Part shown: one piece after another, positions 36,891 through 46,311 of the stretch
Position numbering within the stretch: the first letter of the stretch is position 1
How the letters are laid out: every line of letters begins with the position of its first letter
Assembly: GCA_002869065.1 (NCBI GenBank)
Contig: PKTR01000007.1
Location: 220,932-284,931, forward strand
Direction: 5' to 3'
Length of the DNA stretch: 64,000 nucleotides
DNA from: Hyphomicrobiales bacterium
GTDB lineage: Bacteria > Pseudomonadota > Alphaproteobacteria > Rhizobiales > Rhodobiaceae
Notes under the pieces: model-generated
Databases searched by the model: none
Told to the model about the DNA's origin: nothing
The model's input: only the letters and a program-made list of their open reading frames with translations
Program-made: the position numbers and the translations under genes

Positions 36891-38747
36891 CTATTCGGCC
36901 GCGTCGCGCAGATCGGCGGCAAGCGGCAGGCGGACGGTGAAACGCGCGCCGCCCTCATCGGCATTTTCGGCCAGAAGGGCGCCGCCGAAATCGTGCACGA
37001 TCTTGTACGCGATGGAGAGCCCGAGGCCCAAGCCCTCGCCGACATCCTTGGTGGTGAAAAACGGATCGAAGATCTGGTCGATCTTGTCTTCGGCAATCCC
37101 CGGCCCGGTGTCGGACACGACGATCACGCCTTCGTCGCCTTCGGCACCGACGGTGACGCGCACCGTGGCACCAGCACTGCCGCGCGCCGCATCGACGCCA
37201 TTGGCGATCAAATTCATCAGCACCTGTTCGAGCCGCACCTGCCCCGCCTGGACGACCACATCGGCAACCTCGTGATGCACATCGAGCGCGACCTCGCTTC
37301 GCTTCAGCTTTGGCGCCAGCAGCATCAGCGCCTCGTCGAGCACGGCCGAAACCTTCACCGGCTTCGTCGTGTTGCCGGGCTTGCGCGCAAAAGTCTTCAG
37401 GTGCTTCGACAGACCGGCCAGCCGATCGACCAGACTGGCGATGCGCCCGAGATTGTCGCGCACCTCAGCGGTGCGTTCGAGGTCGAGCAGCAGCCCGGCA
37501 TTGTCGGCATAGGAACGGATCGCGGCGAGCGGCTGGTTGAATTCGTGACTGAGCGCGGCCGACATCTGCCCGAGCGCGGCGAGCTTCGCGGCCTGCACCA
37601 GTTCGGCCTGGGCCTGGCGCAGCTTCACCTCGGTCGCCTCGCGCTCGCCAATCTCGGCGGCAAGACGTTCGTTCGCCGCGCGCAGGTCGCGCGTGCGGTC
37701 ACGAACGCGGCGTTCAAGCCGAAGCGCGTTCGCCTTGTCGAGCCGCATCTGGCGCACGAAGCGCCGCCGCCGCTCCATCAGCATCCACACGATGGCGACG
37801 AGAACGATGCCGACGAGAAGAACGACGAGAAAGGCATTGGCCGCCTCGATGGTCGCCAGCGCGGTGTCGGCGTAGACATGCAGCGTCCAGCCGTAGAGCG
37901 GCAGGAACGCCGACGCCTCGAGATAGCGTTTGACGCTGCCGTCATCCTCGCGCAGCCGGACGAGCGTGAACCCGTCGGGACTTTCCGCGGGCATCGGCGC
38001 GGCAGCGGCCGCCGGATCGCTTGTCGCCGTCTCCATCGACACGACGGGCGCCGCAACCCTGTTGGCCGAGCCCTCATTCTCGATGTCGCCGAGACCCTGC
38101 CCACGCCAGCGCGCCCGGTTGGTCAGCACGATGCGGCCACCCGCATCGGTCACCACCACCGGATCCTTCGACAGCACCCAGGCCTGCTCGACCGCTTCGA
38201 GCGAGACCTGAACCACCACGACGCCGACGACCGTCGTGCCATCGCGCACCGGCGCGGCAAACAGATACGAGCCGTGTCGCGCCGAGGGCCGTTTAAGGAA
38301 GGCGCGCCCGAGCCGGCCTTCCAGCGCGGCAAGGAAGAACGGCGCGCGGTGAATGTCGGCAAACCCGCCCGCACCGGTGCGCGCACCGCTGCCGGCAAGC
38401 GTCTCGCCCTGCGGCGTCAGGAAGCGCACGTCCTCCGCGCCGGTCATGCCGGCGACCGTGTCGACGATGCGTGCGGCCCGCAGCGGATCATTGCCGTCGA
38501 AGCCGTCGACCACGTCCGGATGGCGCGCGATCAGCGGCGGCAGGATGCGGTATTTGTCGAGAAAGCCTTCAAGGCTCGCAACGTGGAAATCGCGTGTCGC
38601 ACCCTGGCGCGCATCGATCTCGCGCAGCACGCCGCGCTCCACGTAAAGCGCAACACCCCACGCCGCAGCGGCTACCGCGATCAGCATCGCGGCAACAATC
38701 AGCGGCACCGGCAGGTGCCGCGCACGGGATGAGGAACGCCTACTCAT
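36891..38747 (-). CDS. dctB: C4-dicarboxylate sensor histidine kinase
   Basis: 618 residues. Two membrane helices (about 14-34 and 300-320) bracket a large periplasmic double-PDC-like sensor; a cytoplasmic coiled coil follows. H-box ALGQMSAALSHEFNQPLAAIRSYADNA (phospho-His in SHEFN), N-box LMNLIANGVDAA, G-boxes DTGPGIAEDKI and GEGLGLGLSIAYKIV. Compared with rhizobial DctB, the sensor loop contains an extra Ala/Pro-rich stretch (about 235-255, SDPAAAAAPMPAESPDG). Confidence 0.93.
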   Translation of the reverse strand: MSRRSSSRARHLPVPLIVAAMLIAVAAAAWGVALYVERGVLREIDARQGATRDFHVASLEGFLDKYRILPPLIARHPDVVDGFDGNDPLRAARIVDTVAGMTGAEDVRFLTPQGETLAGSGARTGAGGFADIHRAPFFLAALEGRLGRAFLKRPSARHGSYLFAAPVRDGTTVVGVVVVQVSLEAVEQAWVLSKDPVVVTDAGGRIVLTNRARWRGQGLGDIENEGSANRVAAPVVSMETATSDPAAAAAPMPAESPDGFTLVRLREDDGSVKRYLEASAFLPLYGWTLHVYADTALATIEAANAFLVVLLVGIVLVAIVWMLMERRRRFVRQMRLDKANALRLERRVRDRTRDLRAANERLAAEIGEREATEVKLRQAQAELVQAAKLAALGQMSAALSHEFNQPLAAIRSYADNAGLLLDLERTAEVRDNLGRIASLVDRLAGLSKHLKTFARKPGNTTKPVKVSAVLDEALMLLAPKLKRSEVALDVHHEVADVVVQAGQVRLEQVLMNLIANGVDAARGSAGATVRVTVGAEGDEGVIVVSDTGPGIAEDKIDQIFDPFFTTKDVGEGLGLGLSIAYKIVHDFGGALLAENADEGGARFTVRLPLAADLRDAAE

Positions 38748-38787
38748 GGCGGCAATCTAGATCATATTCCGGCAAAGCGTGAGCGGT

Positions 38788-39873
38788 TCATTCGCTACCG
38801 ACGAGGCGACGCTCGAAGGCCATGCTCTTGACCATCGCGAAAACCGGCTTGCCCGGCTTGAGGTCGAGTTCGGCCATGGAGCGGCGTGTGAGCCGCGCGC
38901 GCAGCCGCTGCCCGCTGACCGATAGCACCAGTTCGGCAAGCGGCGTATCGTCTTCGGCGACCTCGATCACCTCGCCAGGCAGAATGTTCTGAAAGCTCGT
39001 GCCGGTTGGCGCGGCAAGCGATATGGCGACGTCGCGGGCGCGCACCCGAAGCCGCATCCGCGTACCCACCGGCATGTCGATCTGCGGCAAACGCATCAAC
39101 GCCTCGCCAACCGCGATCTCTGTCAGCTGCCATTCGGTGTCGTGGCGCGCGACGACGCCTTCGAGAACGGAACTCGCCTCGTGCCGGCCGGTCGCCGGGC
39201 CAAGGTCGATGCGGGTCAGAACTTCGGCGAGCGGACCGACCGCGGCAACCTTGCCGCCGGACACAATGACCAGCGTCTCGGCAAGCCGTGCCACCTCGTC
39301 GATGGCATGGCTGACATAAACGATCGGGATCGACGTCTCGCGCCGCAGCCGCTCCAGATAGGGCAGGATTTCGGCCTTGCGTGGTTCATCGAGCGAGGCG
39401 AGCGGCTCATCCATCAGCAGGATTTCCGGCGCCGACAGGAGGGCACGACCGATGGCGACGCGCTGCTTTTCACCGCCCGACAGGGTCTGCGGCCGCCGCT
39501 GCAAAAGCTTCTGTAGCCCGAGCAGCCCAACCACTTCATCGAAGGAGCGCCCGTCGCCCCGCCGCCCCGCCCAGCGACCATAGGTGAGGTTGCGCGCGAC
39601 ACTCATATGCGGGAAGAGCCGGGCTTCCTGGAACACCATACCGACCCGGCGATGGCGGGCCGCGATATCGATGCCATGCGCGGAATCGAACAGCACCCGG
39701 TCGCCGACGACGATGCGTCCGCTCACTGGCCGCACCAGTCCGGCGATCATGCCGACGATGGTGGATTTGCCGCTGCCCGAGCGACCGAACAGCGCGGTCA
39801 CACCCGAGCCGCTCGAGAACGACGCGTCGAGCGCGAAGGAACCGACCTGACCCTGGACCGCGACTTCGATCAT
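38788..39873 (-). CDS. modC: Molybdate ABC transporter ATPase
   Basis: 361 residues. ABC domain (1-235) with Walker A FGRSGSGKST, signature LSGGEKQRVAIGRAL, Walker B ILLMDEPLASLD. The C-terminal Mop/TOBE domain (about 290-355, RVRARDVAISLAAPTGTSFQNILPGEV) binds oxyanion and feeds back on transport. Start codon overlaps the modB stop by 4 bp. Confidence 0.94.
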   Translation of the reverse strand: MIEVAVQGQVGSFALDASFSSGSGVTALFGRSGSGKSTIVGMIAGLVRPVSGRIVVGDRVLFDSAHGIDIAARHRRVGMVFQEARLFPHMSVARNLTYGRWAGRRGDGRSFDEVVGLLGLQKLLQRRPQTLSGGEKQRVAIGRALLSAPEILLMDEPLASLDEPRKAEILPYLERLRRETSIPIVYVSHAIDEVARLAETLVIVSGGKVAAVGPLAEVLTRIDLGPATGRHEASSVLEGVVARHDTEWQLTEIAVGEALMRLPQIDMPVGTRMRLRVRARDVAISLAAPTGTSFQNILPGEVIEVAEDDTPLAELVLSVSGQRLRARLTRRSMAELDLKPGKPVFAMVKSMAFERRLVGSE

Positions 39874-40568
39874 TGTTCCCCCCGGATCCGTTCGGCAAGC
39901 CGGTGGGCGATGAACTCCGACAGGATCACCGCGCCAAGCGCGACGACCATGGCGATCAATGTGAGGCGGAGCGCCATCGCATCCGCGCCCGGCGTCTGCA
40001 ACAGCGTGTAGATCATCAGCGACAGGGTCGTCGTCTCACCGGGAATGTTGGAGACGAAGGTGATCGTCGCGCCGAACTCGCCAAGCGCCTTGGCAAAGCC
40101 GAGCACGGCGGCAGCAAAGATGCCCGGCAGCGCAAGCGGCAGCGAGACGGTGAGGAACACGACAACGCGGTCGGCGCCAAGTGTCTCGGCCGCCTTTTCG
40201 AGCTTTTCATCGACCGCCTCGAAGGCAAGCTGGATCGGCCGCACCACGACGGGGAAGGTCATGATCGCAGCCGCCAGCGCCGCCCCCGTCCAGCGAAAGG
40301 CAAAGACCAGCCCGAATGTCTGTTCGAGAAACTGGCCGACCGGCCCCTTGCGCCCGAACAACAGCAACAGAGCGTAGCCGGTCACGACCGGCGGCATCAC
40401 CAGCGGCATATAGACAAGGCCGCGCAGGACAGCGCGCCCCGGGAACCGCCAGCGCGTCAGCGCATAGGCGATGAAGATGGCGAGCGGCAGGGTAAAACAG
40501 AGCGCCACCGCCGACACCTTGAGCGACAGGAGAAGCGCGTCTTGTTCTGCCGCATCGAGCCCCAGCAC
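39870..40568 (-). CDS. modB: Molybdate ABC transporter permease
   Basis: 232-residue permease with five to six membrane helices. PLVMPPVVTGYALLLLFGRKGPVG and the ATPase-docking EAA loop EKAAETLGADRVVVFLTVSLPLALPG are typical ModB. Starts 3 bp after modA and overlaps modC by 4 bp. Confidence 0.94.
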   Translation of the reverse strand: MLGLDAAEQDALLLSLKVSAVALCFTLPLAIFIAYALTRWRFPGRAVLRGLVYMPLVMPPVVTGYALLLLFGRKGPVGQFLEQTFGLVFAFRWTGAALAAAIMTFPVVVRPIQLAFEAVDEKLEKAAETLGADRVVVFLTVSLPLALPGIFAAAVLGFAKALGEFGATITFVSNIPGETTTLSLMIYTLLQTPGADAMALRLTLIAMVVALGAVILSEFIAHRLAERIRGEQ

Positions 40569-40571
40569 CGC

Positions 40572-41354
40572 TCAGAATCCCTTGGCAACACTGGCAAAGC
40601 CAGCCTTTGCGAACAACGCCTGAGCCTCATCGCCGGCAAGAAAGGCAACGAACCGGTCGGCGGCCGGATTGCCGCCGAGCGCGGCCGCCGGATAGACGAT
40701 CGGCGTATGGCTGGCATCGGCAAAGGCCGCAACGATCTTCACGCCCGGTTCGGCAGCGGCATCGGAGCGATAGACGATACCGAGCGGCGCCTCGCCCCGT
40801 CCGACGAGCGCCAGCGCGACCCGCGCATTGGCAGCCGGCACCAGCCGGCCCGAAACCGCATCCCACAGACCGAGGCGCGAGAGTGCCTCCTTGGCATAGC
40901 GCCCGACCGGCACATGGCTTGGATCGCCGACCGCAAGCCGCCCCTCGCCGAGCCGGGCCGCAAGCGCATCCGCCGTCAGCAACAGCGTGCCGCCGCTATC
41001 CTCGGCCGGCGCGACCATGACAAGCGTGTTGCCGGCGACCACGAGGGTGCGCGCCTTGTCGACCGCGCCGCTTTCCTGCAGCACGTCCATCCAGGCGAGA
41101 TCGGCCGAGACGAACACATCGACCGGCGCGCCGGCCTCGATATGGCGTGCCGCCTTCGATGTCGCCGAGAACGAGAACTCGACCGCGACCCCGGTCTCTT
41201 CGGTGAAACGCTCGCCAATCGCCGTCAGCGCGTTGGTCATGCTGGATGCGGCGAAGACCAAGAGCTTTTCGCCGGCCAGCGCGGGACGCGCCGACGCCAC
41301 CAGCAGCAAGGTTAGGGAAAACGACAAGAAACGAAGGCCGAACCGGCGCCACAT
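40572..41354 (-). CDS. modA: Molybdate-binding periplasmic protein
   Basis: 260 residues. Signal peptide MWRRFGLRFLSFSLTLLLVASARPALA; LLVFAASSMTNALTAIGERF supplies the Ser pair that binds the oxyanion, and FSFSATSKAARHIEAGAPVDVFVSAD follows. Start at 41354 chosen over an upstream TTG at 41378. First gene of modABC; no clear ModE box or molybdenum-cofactor riboswitch was recognised upstream. Confidence 0.93.
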   Translation of the reverse strand: MWRRFGLRFLSFSLTLLLVASARPALAGEKLLVFAASSMTNALTAIGERFTEETGVAVEFSFSATSKAARHIEAGAPVDVFVSADLAWMDVLQESGAVDKARTLVVAGNTLVMVAPAEDSGGTLLLTADALAARLGEGRLAVGDPSHVPVGRYAKEALSRLGLWDAVSGRLVPAANARVALALVGRGEAPLGIVYRSDAAAEPGVKIVAAFADASHTPIVYPAAALGGNPAADRFVAFLAGDEAQALFAKAGFASVAKGF

Positions 41355-41463
41355 GATGAGTATCCTCGCGCGGCGCAAACCGCCGCAGAAAAATGCCGGG
41401 CGACCTTACCCCACGCGCACGGCGGCGAAAACTCCCGCCGCCCGCGACGCTTCGACGGCAGCG

Positions 41464-41500
41464 GCAAAAAGAAACGCCGCCCCGAATTGTCGGAGCGGCG
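41464..41500 (-). terminator. Intrinsic terminator downstream of the DUF533 gene
   Basis: CGCCGCCCCGA / TCGGAGCGGCG stem (41475-41485, 41490-41500; 10 of 11 pairs), followed on the minus strand by TTTCTTTTTG. A second hairpin with perfect 9-bp arms (GACCGCCGA / TCGGCGGTC, 41516-41542) lies between it and the stop codon. Together they insulate modABC from the upstream gene. Confidence 0.8.
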
Positions 41501-41549
41501 CCAATTCCTGTCCTTGACCGCCGACAAGGGTGCTCGGCGGTCGCCGGGA

Positions 41550-42269
41550 TCAATGAACCGCGGCGGTGCGGACTGCCTCGTCGACCTCGCGTACGAAGCC
41601 GCCGGTCAGCCGCAGCTTGTCGGCGAGCGTTTCGAGATAGGCCTTTTCCGCCGGATGGTCGGGATCGACCGCGAGCCGCGAGACCGCATAGATCTGCATG
41701 GCCGAATGATCGTCTCTGGCGAGCCCGGCGATCCGGTCGATATCGAGCGGCGCGCGCAATTCGTCCATCAGGAACGCCTTCGCCTCGGAATCGAGATCGA
41801 GCTCGTCCATCTTGTTGAAGATGCGGATCTGTTCGTCCGCGTCGATATGGCCGTCGGCCTTGGCGGCGGCGATCATCGCGGTGACGAGCGCAACGCCGAG
41901 CGCATTGGCCTCTTCAGGCGATTGCGGCGTGAAGCCGTCGCCGCCGGGACCGCCAGTGTCAGGCGCGCCGGTTTCCGCTTCGCCATCGGCCGGAGCAGCG
42001 CCGCCGGCGCCGCCCTGCCAGTTCTGATAGGCCTTGTAGGCAAGACCGCCGAGCAGCGCGAGCCCGCCAAGGGTCGCCGCATTGCCGGCCACCGAGCGGC
42101 CGGTCTTGGTACCAAGCAACAGCGCCGCAAGCCCGCCCGCCGCTGCACCCGTCGCAAGCGGATTTTCGCGCGCATAGGTCTTCGCCTTGTCGACATTTTC
42201 GCCGACGGTGCTGCCGCCCGGCAGGTTCGTGCCGAGCAATTGGTCGAGAAGGGATTTCGCATCAAACAT
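41550..42269 (-). CDS. DUF533/TerB-like protein
   Basis: 239 residues; start at 42269 preceded by GGAGG 8 nt upstream. N-terminal amphipathic/glycine-rich hydrophobic region (about 38-80, TGAAAGGLAALLLGTKTGRSVAGNAATLGGLALLGGLAYKAYQNWQ), a Gly/Ala/Pro linker, then a TerB-like all-helical acidic domain (DGHIDADEQIRIFNKMDELDLDSEAKAFLMDEL). Domain is associated with tellurite-resistance proteins by fold only; function unknown. Likely membrane-associated. Confidence 0.8.
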   Translation of the reverse strand: MFDAKSLLDQLLGTNLPGGSTVGENVDKAKTYARENPLATGAAAGGLAALLLGTKTGRSVAGNAATLGGLALLGGLAYKAYQNWQGGAGGAAPADGEAETGAPDTGGPGGDGFTPQSPEEANALGVALVTAMIAAAKADGHIDADEQIRIFNKMDELDLDSEAKAFLMDELRAPLDIDRIAGLARDDHSAMQIYAVSRLAVDPDHPAEKAYLETLADKLRLTGGFVREVDEAVRTAAVH

Positions 42270-42380
42270 CGGCAGATCCTCCACGGTACGCCGCATCACC
42301 CCGCACCGAGGTAGGTACTAAAAGAGCCCACCACAAGGTTTTGCGGCTGCATGCGGGCTACATCGCCACCCGTCTCGCCC

Positions 42381-42890
42381 TTACAAATGACCCGCTGGCC
42401 CGCCCTCCGAAAGAAGGTCGTCGAGCGGCAGGCGGTGATCGTCCTTGACCGTCTCGAGAACGACGCTGGTGCGCAGGTGTTGCACCGACTCGTGCGGCAG
42501 GAGCACCGTGTTGATGATCTTCGCCAGCGTGCCGAGATCGGGCACGATCAGCTTGATCAGGTAGTCGCGATCGCCGGTCAGCGAATAGGCCTCCTGAACC
42601 GCCCGCATCTCCTTGACCAGGTCGCGGAACCGCTTGGCCGTATCGCGGCTGTGGGTGGCGAGCGTGACGTCGACGAAGGCGAGCAGGGAATAGCCGAGCT
42701 TTTCCGCCGAAAGCTCCGCGCGGTAACGCCGGATCAGCCCCTCGCTTTCAAGCCGCACCCGCCGCCGCGAGCATTGCGAGGCCGACAGGCCGACCTTTTC
42801 GGCAAGCTCCTGATTGGTCAGCCGGCCATCTTCCTCCAGCGCGGCAAGCAGCCGGACGTCGAAGCCGTCGATATCGATCATCTTGCGCAT
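42381..42890 (-). CDS. Lrp/AsnC family transcriptional regulator
   Basis: 169 residues: N-terminal winged helix ([48 protein letters not shown]) and C-terminal RAM ligand-binding domain ([20 protein letters not shown]). Start at 42890 follows GGAGAGG. Divergent from hppD, so it probably senses tyrosine or a breakdown product and controls hppD and itself; a long dyad lies between the two genes. Confidence 0.88.
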   Translation of the reverse strand: MRKMIDIDGFDVRLLAALEEDGRLTNQELAEKVGLSASQCSRRRVRLESEGLIRRYRAELSAEKLGYSLLAFVDVTLATHSRDTAKRFRDLVKEMRAVQEAYSLTGDRDYLIKLIVPDLGTLAKIINTVLLPHESVQHLRTSVVLETVKDDHRLPLDDLLSEGGPAGHL

Positions 42891-42933
42891 GGCAAACCTC
42901 TCCAGCCGGAATTCCGTGCGAACACGGCCGGAG

Positions 42934-42961
42934 AATGTGCGCCTTTGCACGCACATTGCAA
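42934..42961. promoter_or_regulatory. Dyad operator between lrp-type regulator and hppD
   Basis: AATGTGCG-N8-CGCACATT (42934-42957) is a perfect 8-bp-armed dyad, 43 bp upstream of the regulator gene and 135 bp upstream of hppD. An overlapping dyad TTGCA-N7-TGCAA spans 42945-42961. Symmetry and spacing suit an Lrp-type dimer site. Confidence 0.55.
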
Positions 42962-43091
42962 GTTTCATGCGCGAAAATACTCAAATCAGACCGCTCCGCG
43001 CCGATCCCGTGCGTGGATGAGGTCATTTCACCCCCGCCGGAGCGGACGGCCCGGCGGACCAAAACCGGCAATATCGAGGAGGTACGACACT

Positions 43092-44207
43092 ATGGGTCCA
43101 TTCCCGCACAACGCCCCGCCGACCGTAGTCAGCGACAGCAACCCGATGGGCACCGACGGCTTCGAGTTCATCGAATACGCCCACCCCGAACCGGCAAAAC
43201 TCGCCGACCTGTTCGCCCGTCTCGGCTTCGCGCAGGTCGCCCGCCATCGCTCCAAAAACGTGACGCTGTGGCGCCAGGGCGACATCAACTACGTGCTCAA
43301 TGCCGAACCGGATTCGTTTGCGGCCCGCTTTGCCGAACAGCACGGACCGTGCATCTGCGCCATGGGCTTTCGCGTCGTCGACGCCGCCCACGCCATGAAA
43401 CGCGCCGTCTCACTCGGCGCCACCGCGCGTTCCGGCCCGGTCGGCCCGATGGAGCTCGCAATTCCCGCGATCGAGGGCATCGGCGGATCGTTGCTCTATT
43501 TCGTCGACCGCTACGGTGACAAGGGCTCGATCTGGGACGTCGATTTCGTCTGGACGGGCGAACAGAACCCCGCCCCCGCCGGCGCCGGTTTCACCTATAT
43601 CGACCACCTCACCCACAATGTTCACCGCGGCAACATGGATGTCTGGGCCGGTTGGTACGAGAAGCTGTTCAATTTCCGCGAGCTGCGCTTCTTCGACATC
43701 GAGGGCAAGCTGACCGGCCTCAAGTCGCGCGCGATGACGAGCCCCTGCGGCAAGATCCGCATCCCGATCAACGAGTCGACCGACGACAAGAGCCAGATCG
43801 AGGAGTACCTCAGCGAGTATCGCGGCGAAGGCATCCAGCACGTCGCGCTCGGTACCGGCGACATCTACGCCGCCACCGAACAACTCGCCGCTTCCGGCAT
43901 CGCCTTCATGCCGCCGCCGCCCGCCACCTACTACGACGCCGTCGAGGCACGCCTGCCCGGCCACGGCGAACCGCTCGACGGACTGAAGCAACACGGCATC
44001 CTGATCGACGGTACCGGCGCGACCGCCGACGGACCGGCGCATTTGCTGCTGCAGATATTCTCGGCGACGCTAATTGGACCGATCTTTTTCGAGTTCATCC
44101 AGCGCAAGGGCGACGACGGTTTCGGCGAGGGCAACTTCCGTGCCTTGTTCGAATCGATCGAGGAAGACCAGATCCGCCGCGGCGTGCTGGCACCGGACGC
44201 GGCCTAA
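43092..44207 (+). CDS. hppD: 4-hydroxyphenylpyruvate dioxygenase
   Basis: Fe(II) enzyme turning 4-hydroxyphenylpyruvate into homogentisate in tyrosine degradation. 371 residues, two VOC-type halves. The metal ligands are in YIDHLTHNV (His), GIQHVALGT (His) and FFEFIQRKG (Glu). Start at 43092 set by GAGGAGG 9 nt upstream; the frame runs back to 42351 without coding signals. Homogentisate pathway genes are not in the window. Confidence 0.95.
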   Translation: MGPFPHNAPPTVVSDSNPMGTDGFEFIEYAHPEPAKLADLFARLGFAQVARHRSKNVTLWRQGDINYVLNAEPDSFAARFAEQHGPCICAMGFRVVDAAHAMKRAVSLGATARSGPVGPMELAIPAIEGIGGSLLYFVDRYGDKGSIWDVDFVWTGEQNPAPAGAGFTYIDHLTHNVHRGNMDVWAGWYEKLFNFRELRFFDIEGKLTGLKSRAMTSPCGKIRIPINESTDDKSQIEEYLSEYRGEGIQHVALGTGDIYAATEQLAASGIAFMPPPPATYYDAVEARLPGHGEPLDGLKQHGILIDGTGATADGPAHLLLQIFSATLIGPIFFEFIQRKGDDGFGEGNFRALFESIEEDQIRRGVLAPDAA

Positions 44208-44399
44208 GGAGGTCCAAGCCCACCACAGATTGGCCTGCAAATTCGCCGAATCGCGTCAAACGCGTGCTTTAAACGTCGGAGATCAGACGCGGGAGTGTGG
44301 ATTTTCCGGCATGACCGGTTTTAACAAAAGCCAATCAGGCAATTGTTTTTACAGCGAAAATGCAGGGTTATTGGAGTTGGATAAAAAACACGCACGAGT

Positions 44400-44514
44400 C
44401 GCAGCCGCGCATTAACGCCCTGTAAAGGTGAGGGGCGCCTAATGGCGGCATAAAAACAGTCTGACTACCTTCTTGTGCGGCGCCCTCACATCCCCCCGGC
44501 GCCGCATTTTTTTT
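44400..44514 (+). ncRNA. Candidate trans-acting sRNA (5' end uncertain)
   Basis: The 3' end is defined by a terminator stem with 8 T residues, typical of Hfq-bound sRNAs. The terminator loop CTCACATCCCCCC and an upstream CTACCTTC are C/U-rich and unpaired, the sort of sequence alphaproteobacterial sRNAs use to mask Shine-Dalgarno sites. No promoter was defined, so the 5' limit given is a guess. Confidence 0.3.
44476..44514 (+). terminator. Strong intrinsic terminator
   Basis: TGCGGCGCC / GGCGCCGCA perfect 9-bp stem (44476-44484, 44498-44506), 13-nt loop, then eight T residues. Terminates hppD or an independent small transcript. Confidence 0.9.
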
Positions 44515-44628
44515 CGCGCAGCACCGATGCTTCGGCAATCCGAACGTCCGAAAAGACCATAATCCGCGCGCAGGAAAAATAGCCACTCCTGAAAAATCAG
44601 GGGTTCCGACCATTTCCACCAACCCGAG

Positions 44629-45627
44629 TCAGCCGAACAGGATCAGCCCCGAGTTGAAGATGGCCCAGGCCGACACGGCGCCAAAGGCGGCAAACAGGAT
44701 CAGCGACCAGACGACGAAGCGGCGCATCATGCCCGGCAATATCGCGGCCAGGCTCGCCACCTTGCGGAACGGGCTGAGAATTCCGCTCGCCAGCGCCAGT
44801 GCCGTTCCGCCGAACAACGGGATGTAGAGCGCGTAGCCGAAATAATTGTATTCGGCCTTCAACAGGCAGAACGGGCAATGGTGATGAGGATGCTCGTAGA
44901 CATAGAGCGAGATCGCCGACACCACAGCCGTCAGGCCGAGCATGAACAACGCCGCTCCGGAAAGCGCAAACAGAGTCGCACCACGGCCGGTTTTCAGGAA
45001 CAGCGCGGCAAGCGCGAAGGTGACCACATAGCCGGCACCGAGCAGCCACAGCGACTGAGCGGCATCCATCCCCGCCATCTGGGCGGCGATGCCATCGACC
45101 TTCGGCGTGAACACCTTCGAGCAGCACGAGGTGATGACGTCGCCCTGCAGATTGTAGAAATAAAGGAACTGCACCACGGCGGCCGCCACGACGAGCGGCG
45201 CGATTCCGACCAGCAGCCCGTATTTGAAGCGGATCAGCGGGTAGTCCTTGCCCTGGCTATCGGCGAAATTGACCATGAGCCAGACGACGGCGGCAAAGAA
45301 CACGCCGATCTTCAGATAGAGCGCCGGGAAGCCGTAGGGGTCGACATTGAGCGTGCCGACCGCGCACATCGCGCCGACGAACATCACCGCCATCCGGTCG
45401 GCGTTGAACACGAACAGGAACAGCGACACCAGCTCGACCGCCATAACGAAGGTGATCAGCGTCGAGACGAGATAGGTCTTGCGTTCCAGCTCGAGCTGTT
45501 TCTGGCTGCCGCTCGTAATGTCCCAGCTGCGCACGACGCGCACGCCGAACAGCGACGCCCACACCACCATCGCCGTGGTCAGCACGGAAGCGAGGATCAG
45601 CGCCAGGATCGGCGGATGAAAGATCAT
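44629..45627 (-). CDS. Polytopic membrane protein with Cys/His motifs, NosL-ABC cluster
   Basis: 332 residues with about eight membrane helices. I do not recognise a named family. Two likely metal motifs: TSCCSKVF around residue 165 and HPHHHCPFCLLKAEYNYFGY around residue 248, the latter at a helix boundary. Its start codon overlaps the ABC ATPase stop by 4 bp and it ends the cluster, so it is probably a subunit or partner of the ABC complex. The Cys-Cys and His-rich motifs suggest copper or thiol chemistry (inference). Confidence 0.6.
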   Translation of the reverse strand: MIFHPPILALILASVLTTAMVVWASLFGVRVVRSWDITSGSQKQLELERKTYLVSTLITFVMAVELVSLFLFVFNADRMAVMFVGAMCAVGTLNVDPYGFPALYLKIGVFFAAVVWLMVNFADSQGKDYPLIRFKYGLLVGIAPLVVAAAVVQFLYFYNLQGDVITSCCSKVFTPKVDGIAAQMAGMDAAQSLWLLGAGYVVTFALAALFLKTGRGATLFALSGAALFMLGLTAVVSAISLYVYEHPHHHCPFCLLKAEYNYFGYALYIPLFGGTALALASGILSPFRKVASLAAILPGMMRRFVVWSLILFAAFGAVSAWAIFNSGLILFG

Positions 45628-46304
45628 GCGAAGTCTCCCGCGATGCGCCCGTCTTTCATCGCCACCACCTCGTCGACGATGTCGGCCTCCCAGATGCGCG
45701 GATCGTGACTGGTCATCAGCACCGTCTTGCCGCGCTGGCGCAGATCCTTGACGATGTCGAGGAAGCGCAACGCCAGCTCGGTGTCGAGATTGGCGGTCGG
45801 CTCGTCGGCGATGATGATCTGCGGATCGTTGATCAGCGCGCGCGCGATCGCCGCCCGCTGCGCTTCGCCGCCCGACAGCAGCTCCACCGGCACGTCGGCC
45901 TTGTCGGCAAGGTCGAGATCGGCAAGTTGCCCGCGTGCCCGCTCGATGAGTTCATCGCGCGCCGGCGCCAGCGGATAGGCCGGCAGCATGACGTTGTCGA
46001 GCGTGGTCAGCCCGCGCACCAGATTGAAGCGCTGGAACACGAAGCCGAAGGTGGTGCGGCGGATCTCGGTGAGAAACTTCTCCGGCAGGTTGGAGATGAG
46101 CTCGCCATTCAGCGACACACGTCCGCTGGTCGGCCGCGCCAGGCAGCCGATGAGCGTCATCAGCGTCGTCTTGCCCGAGCCGCTCGGCCCCTTGAACACG
46201 GTGACGGCGTCATCGCGCACGGTCAGTGTGATGTTGTCGAGCGCGGTCAACGCGTTCGGGCGGCCTTCGTTGTAGATCTTGCTGACGTCGTTGAGAATAA
46301 TCAT
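45624..46304 (-). CDS. ABC transporter ATPase, LolD/MacB type, NosL-linked
   Basis: 227 residues. Walker A KGPSGSGKTTLM, signature LLSGGEAQRAAIARAL, Walker B IIIADEPTANLD, H-loop MTSHD. The LolD/FtsE/MacB class powers extracytoplasmic work rather than solute import. Start at 46304, 7 bp after the permease stop; frame to 46388 lies inside the permease gene. Pairs with the FtsX-like permease upstream. Confidence 0.85.
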   Translation of the reverse strand: MIILNDVSKIYNEGRPNALTALDNITLTVRDDAVTVFKGPSGSGKTTLMTLIGCLARPTSGRVSLNGELISNLPEKFLTEIRRTTFGFVFQRFNLVRGLTTLDNVMLPAYPLAPARDELIERARGQLADLDLADKADVPVELLSGGEAQRAAIARALINDPQIIIADEPTANLDTELALRFLDIVKDLRQRGKTVLMTSHDPRIWEADIVDEVVAMKDGRIAGDFA

Positions 46305-46311
46305 CGCGCGC

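Larger units (their letters stand above)
44208..44628 (+). other. 421-bp intergenic region with possible small RNA
   Basis: No protein gene recognised. Markedly AT-richer than the neighbourhood, with runs such as GGATAAAAAACACG, and ending in a textbook terminator at 44476-44514, 269 bp past hppD. The distance and composition make a separate short transcript more likely than a long hppD tail. Confidence 0.5.
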
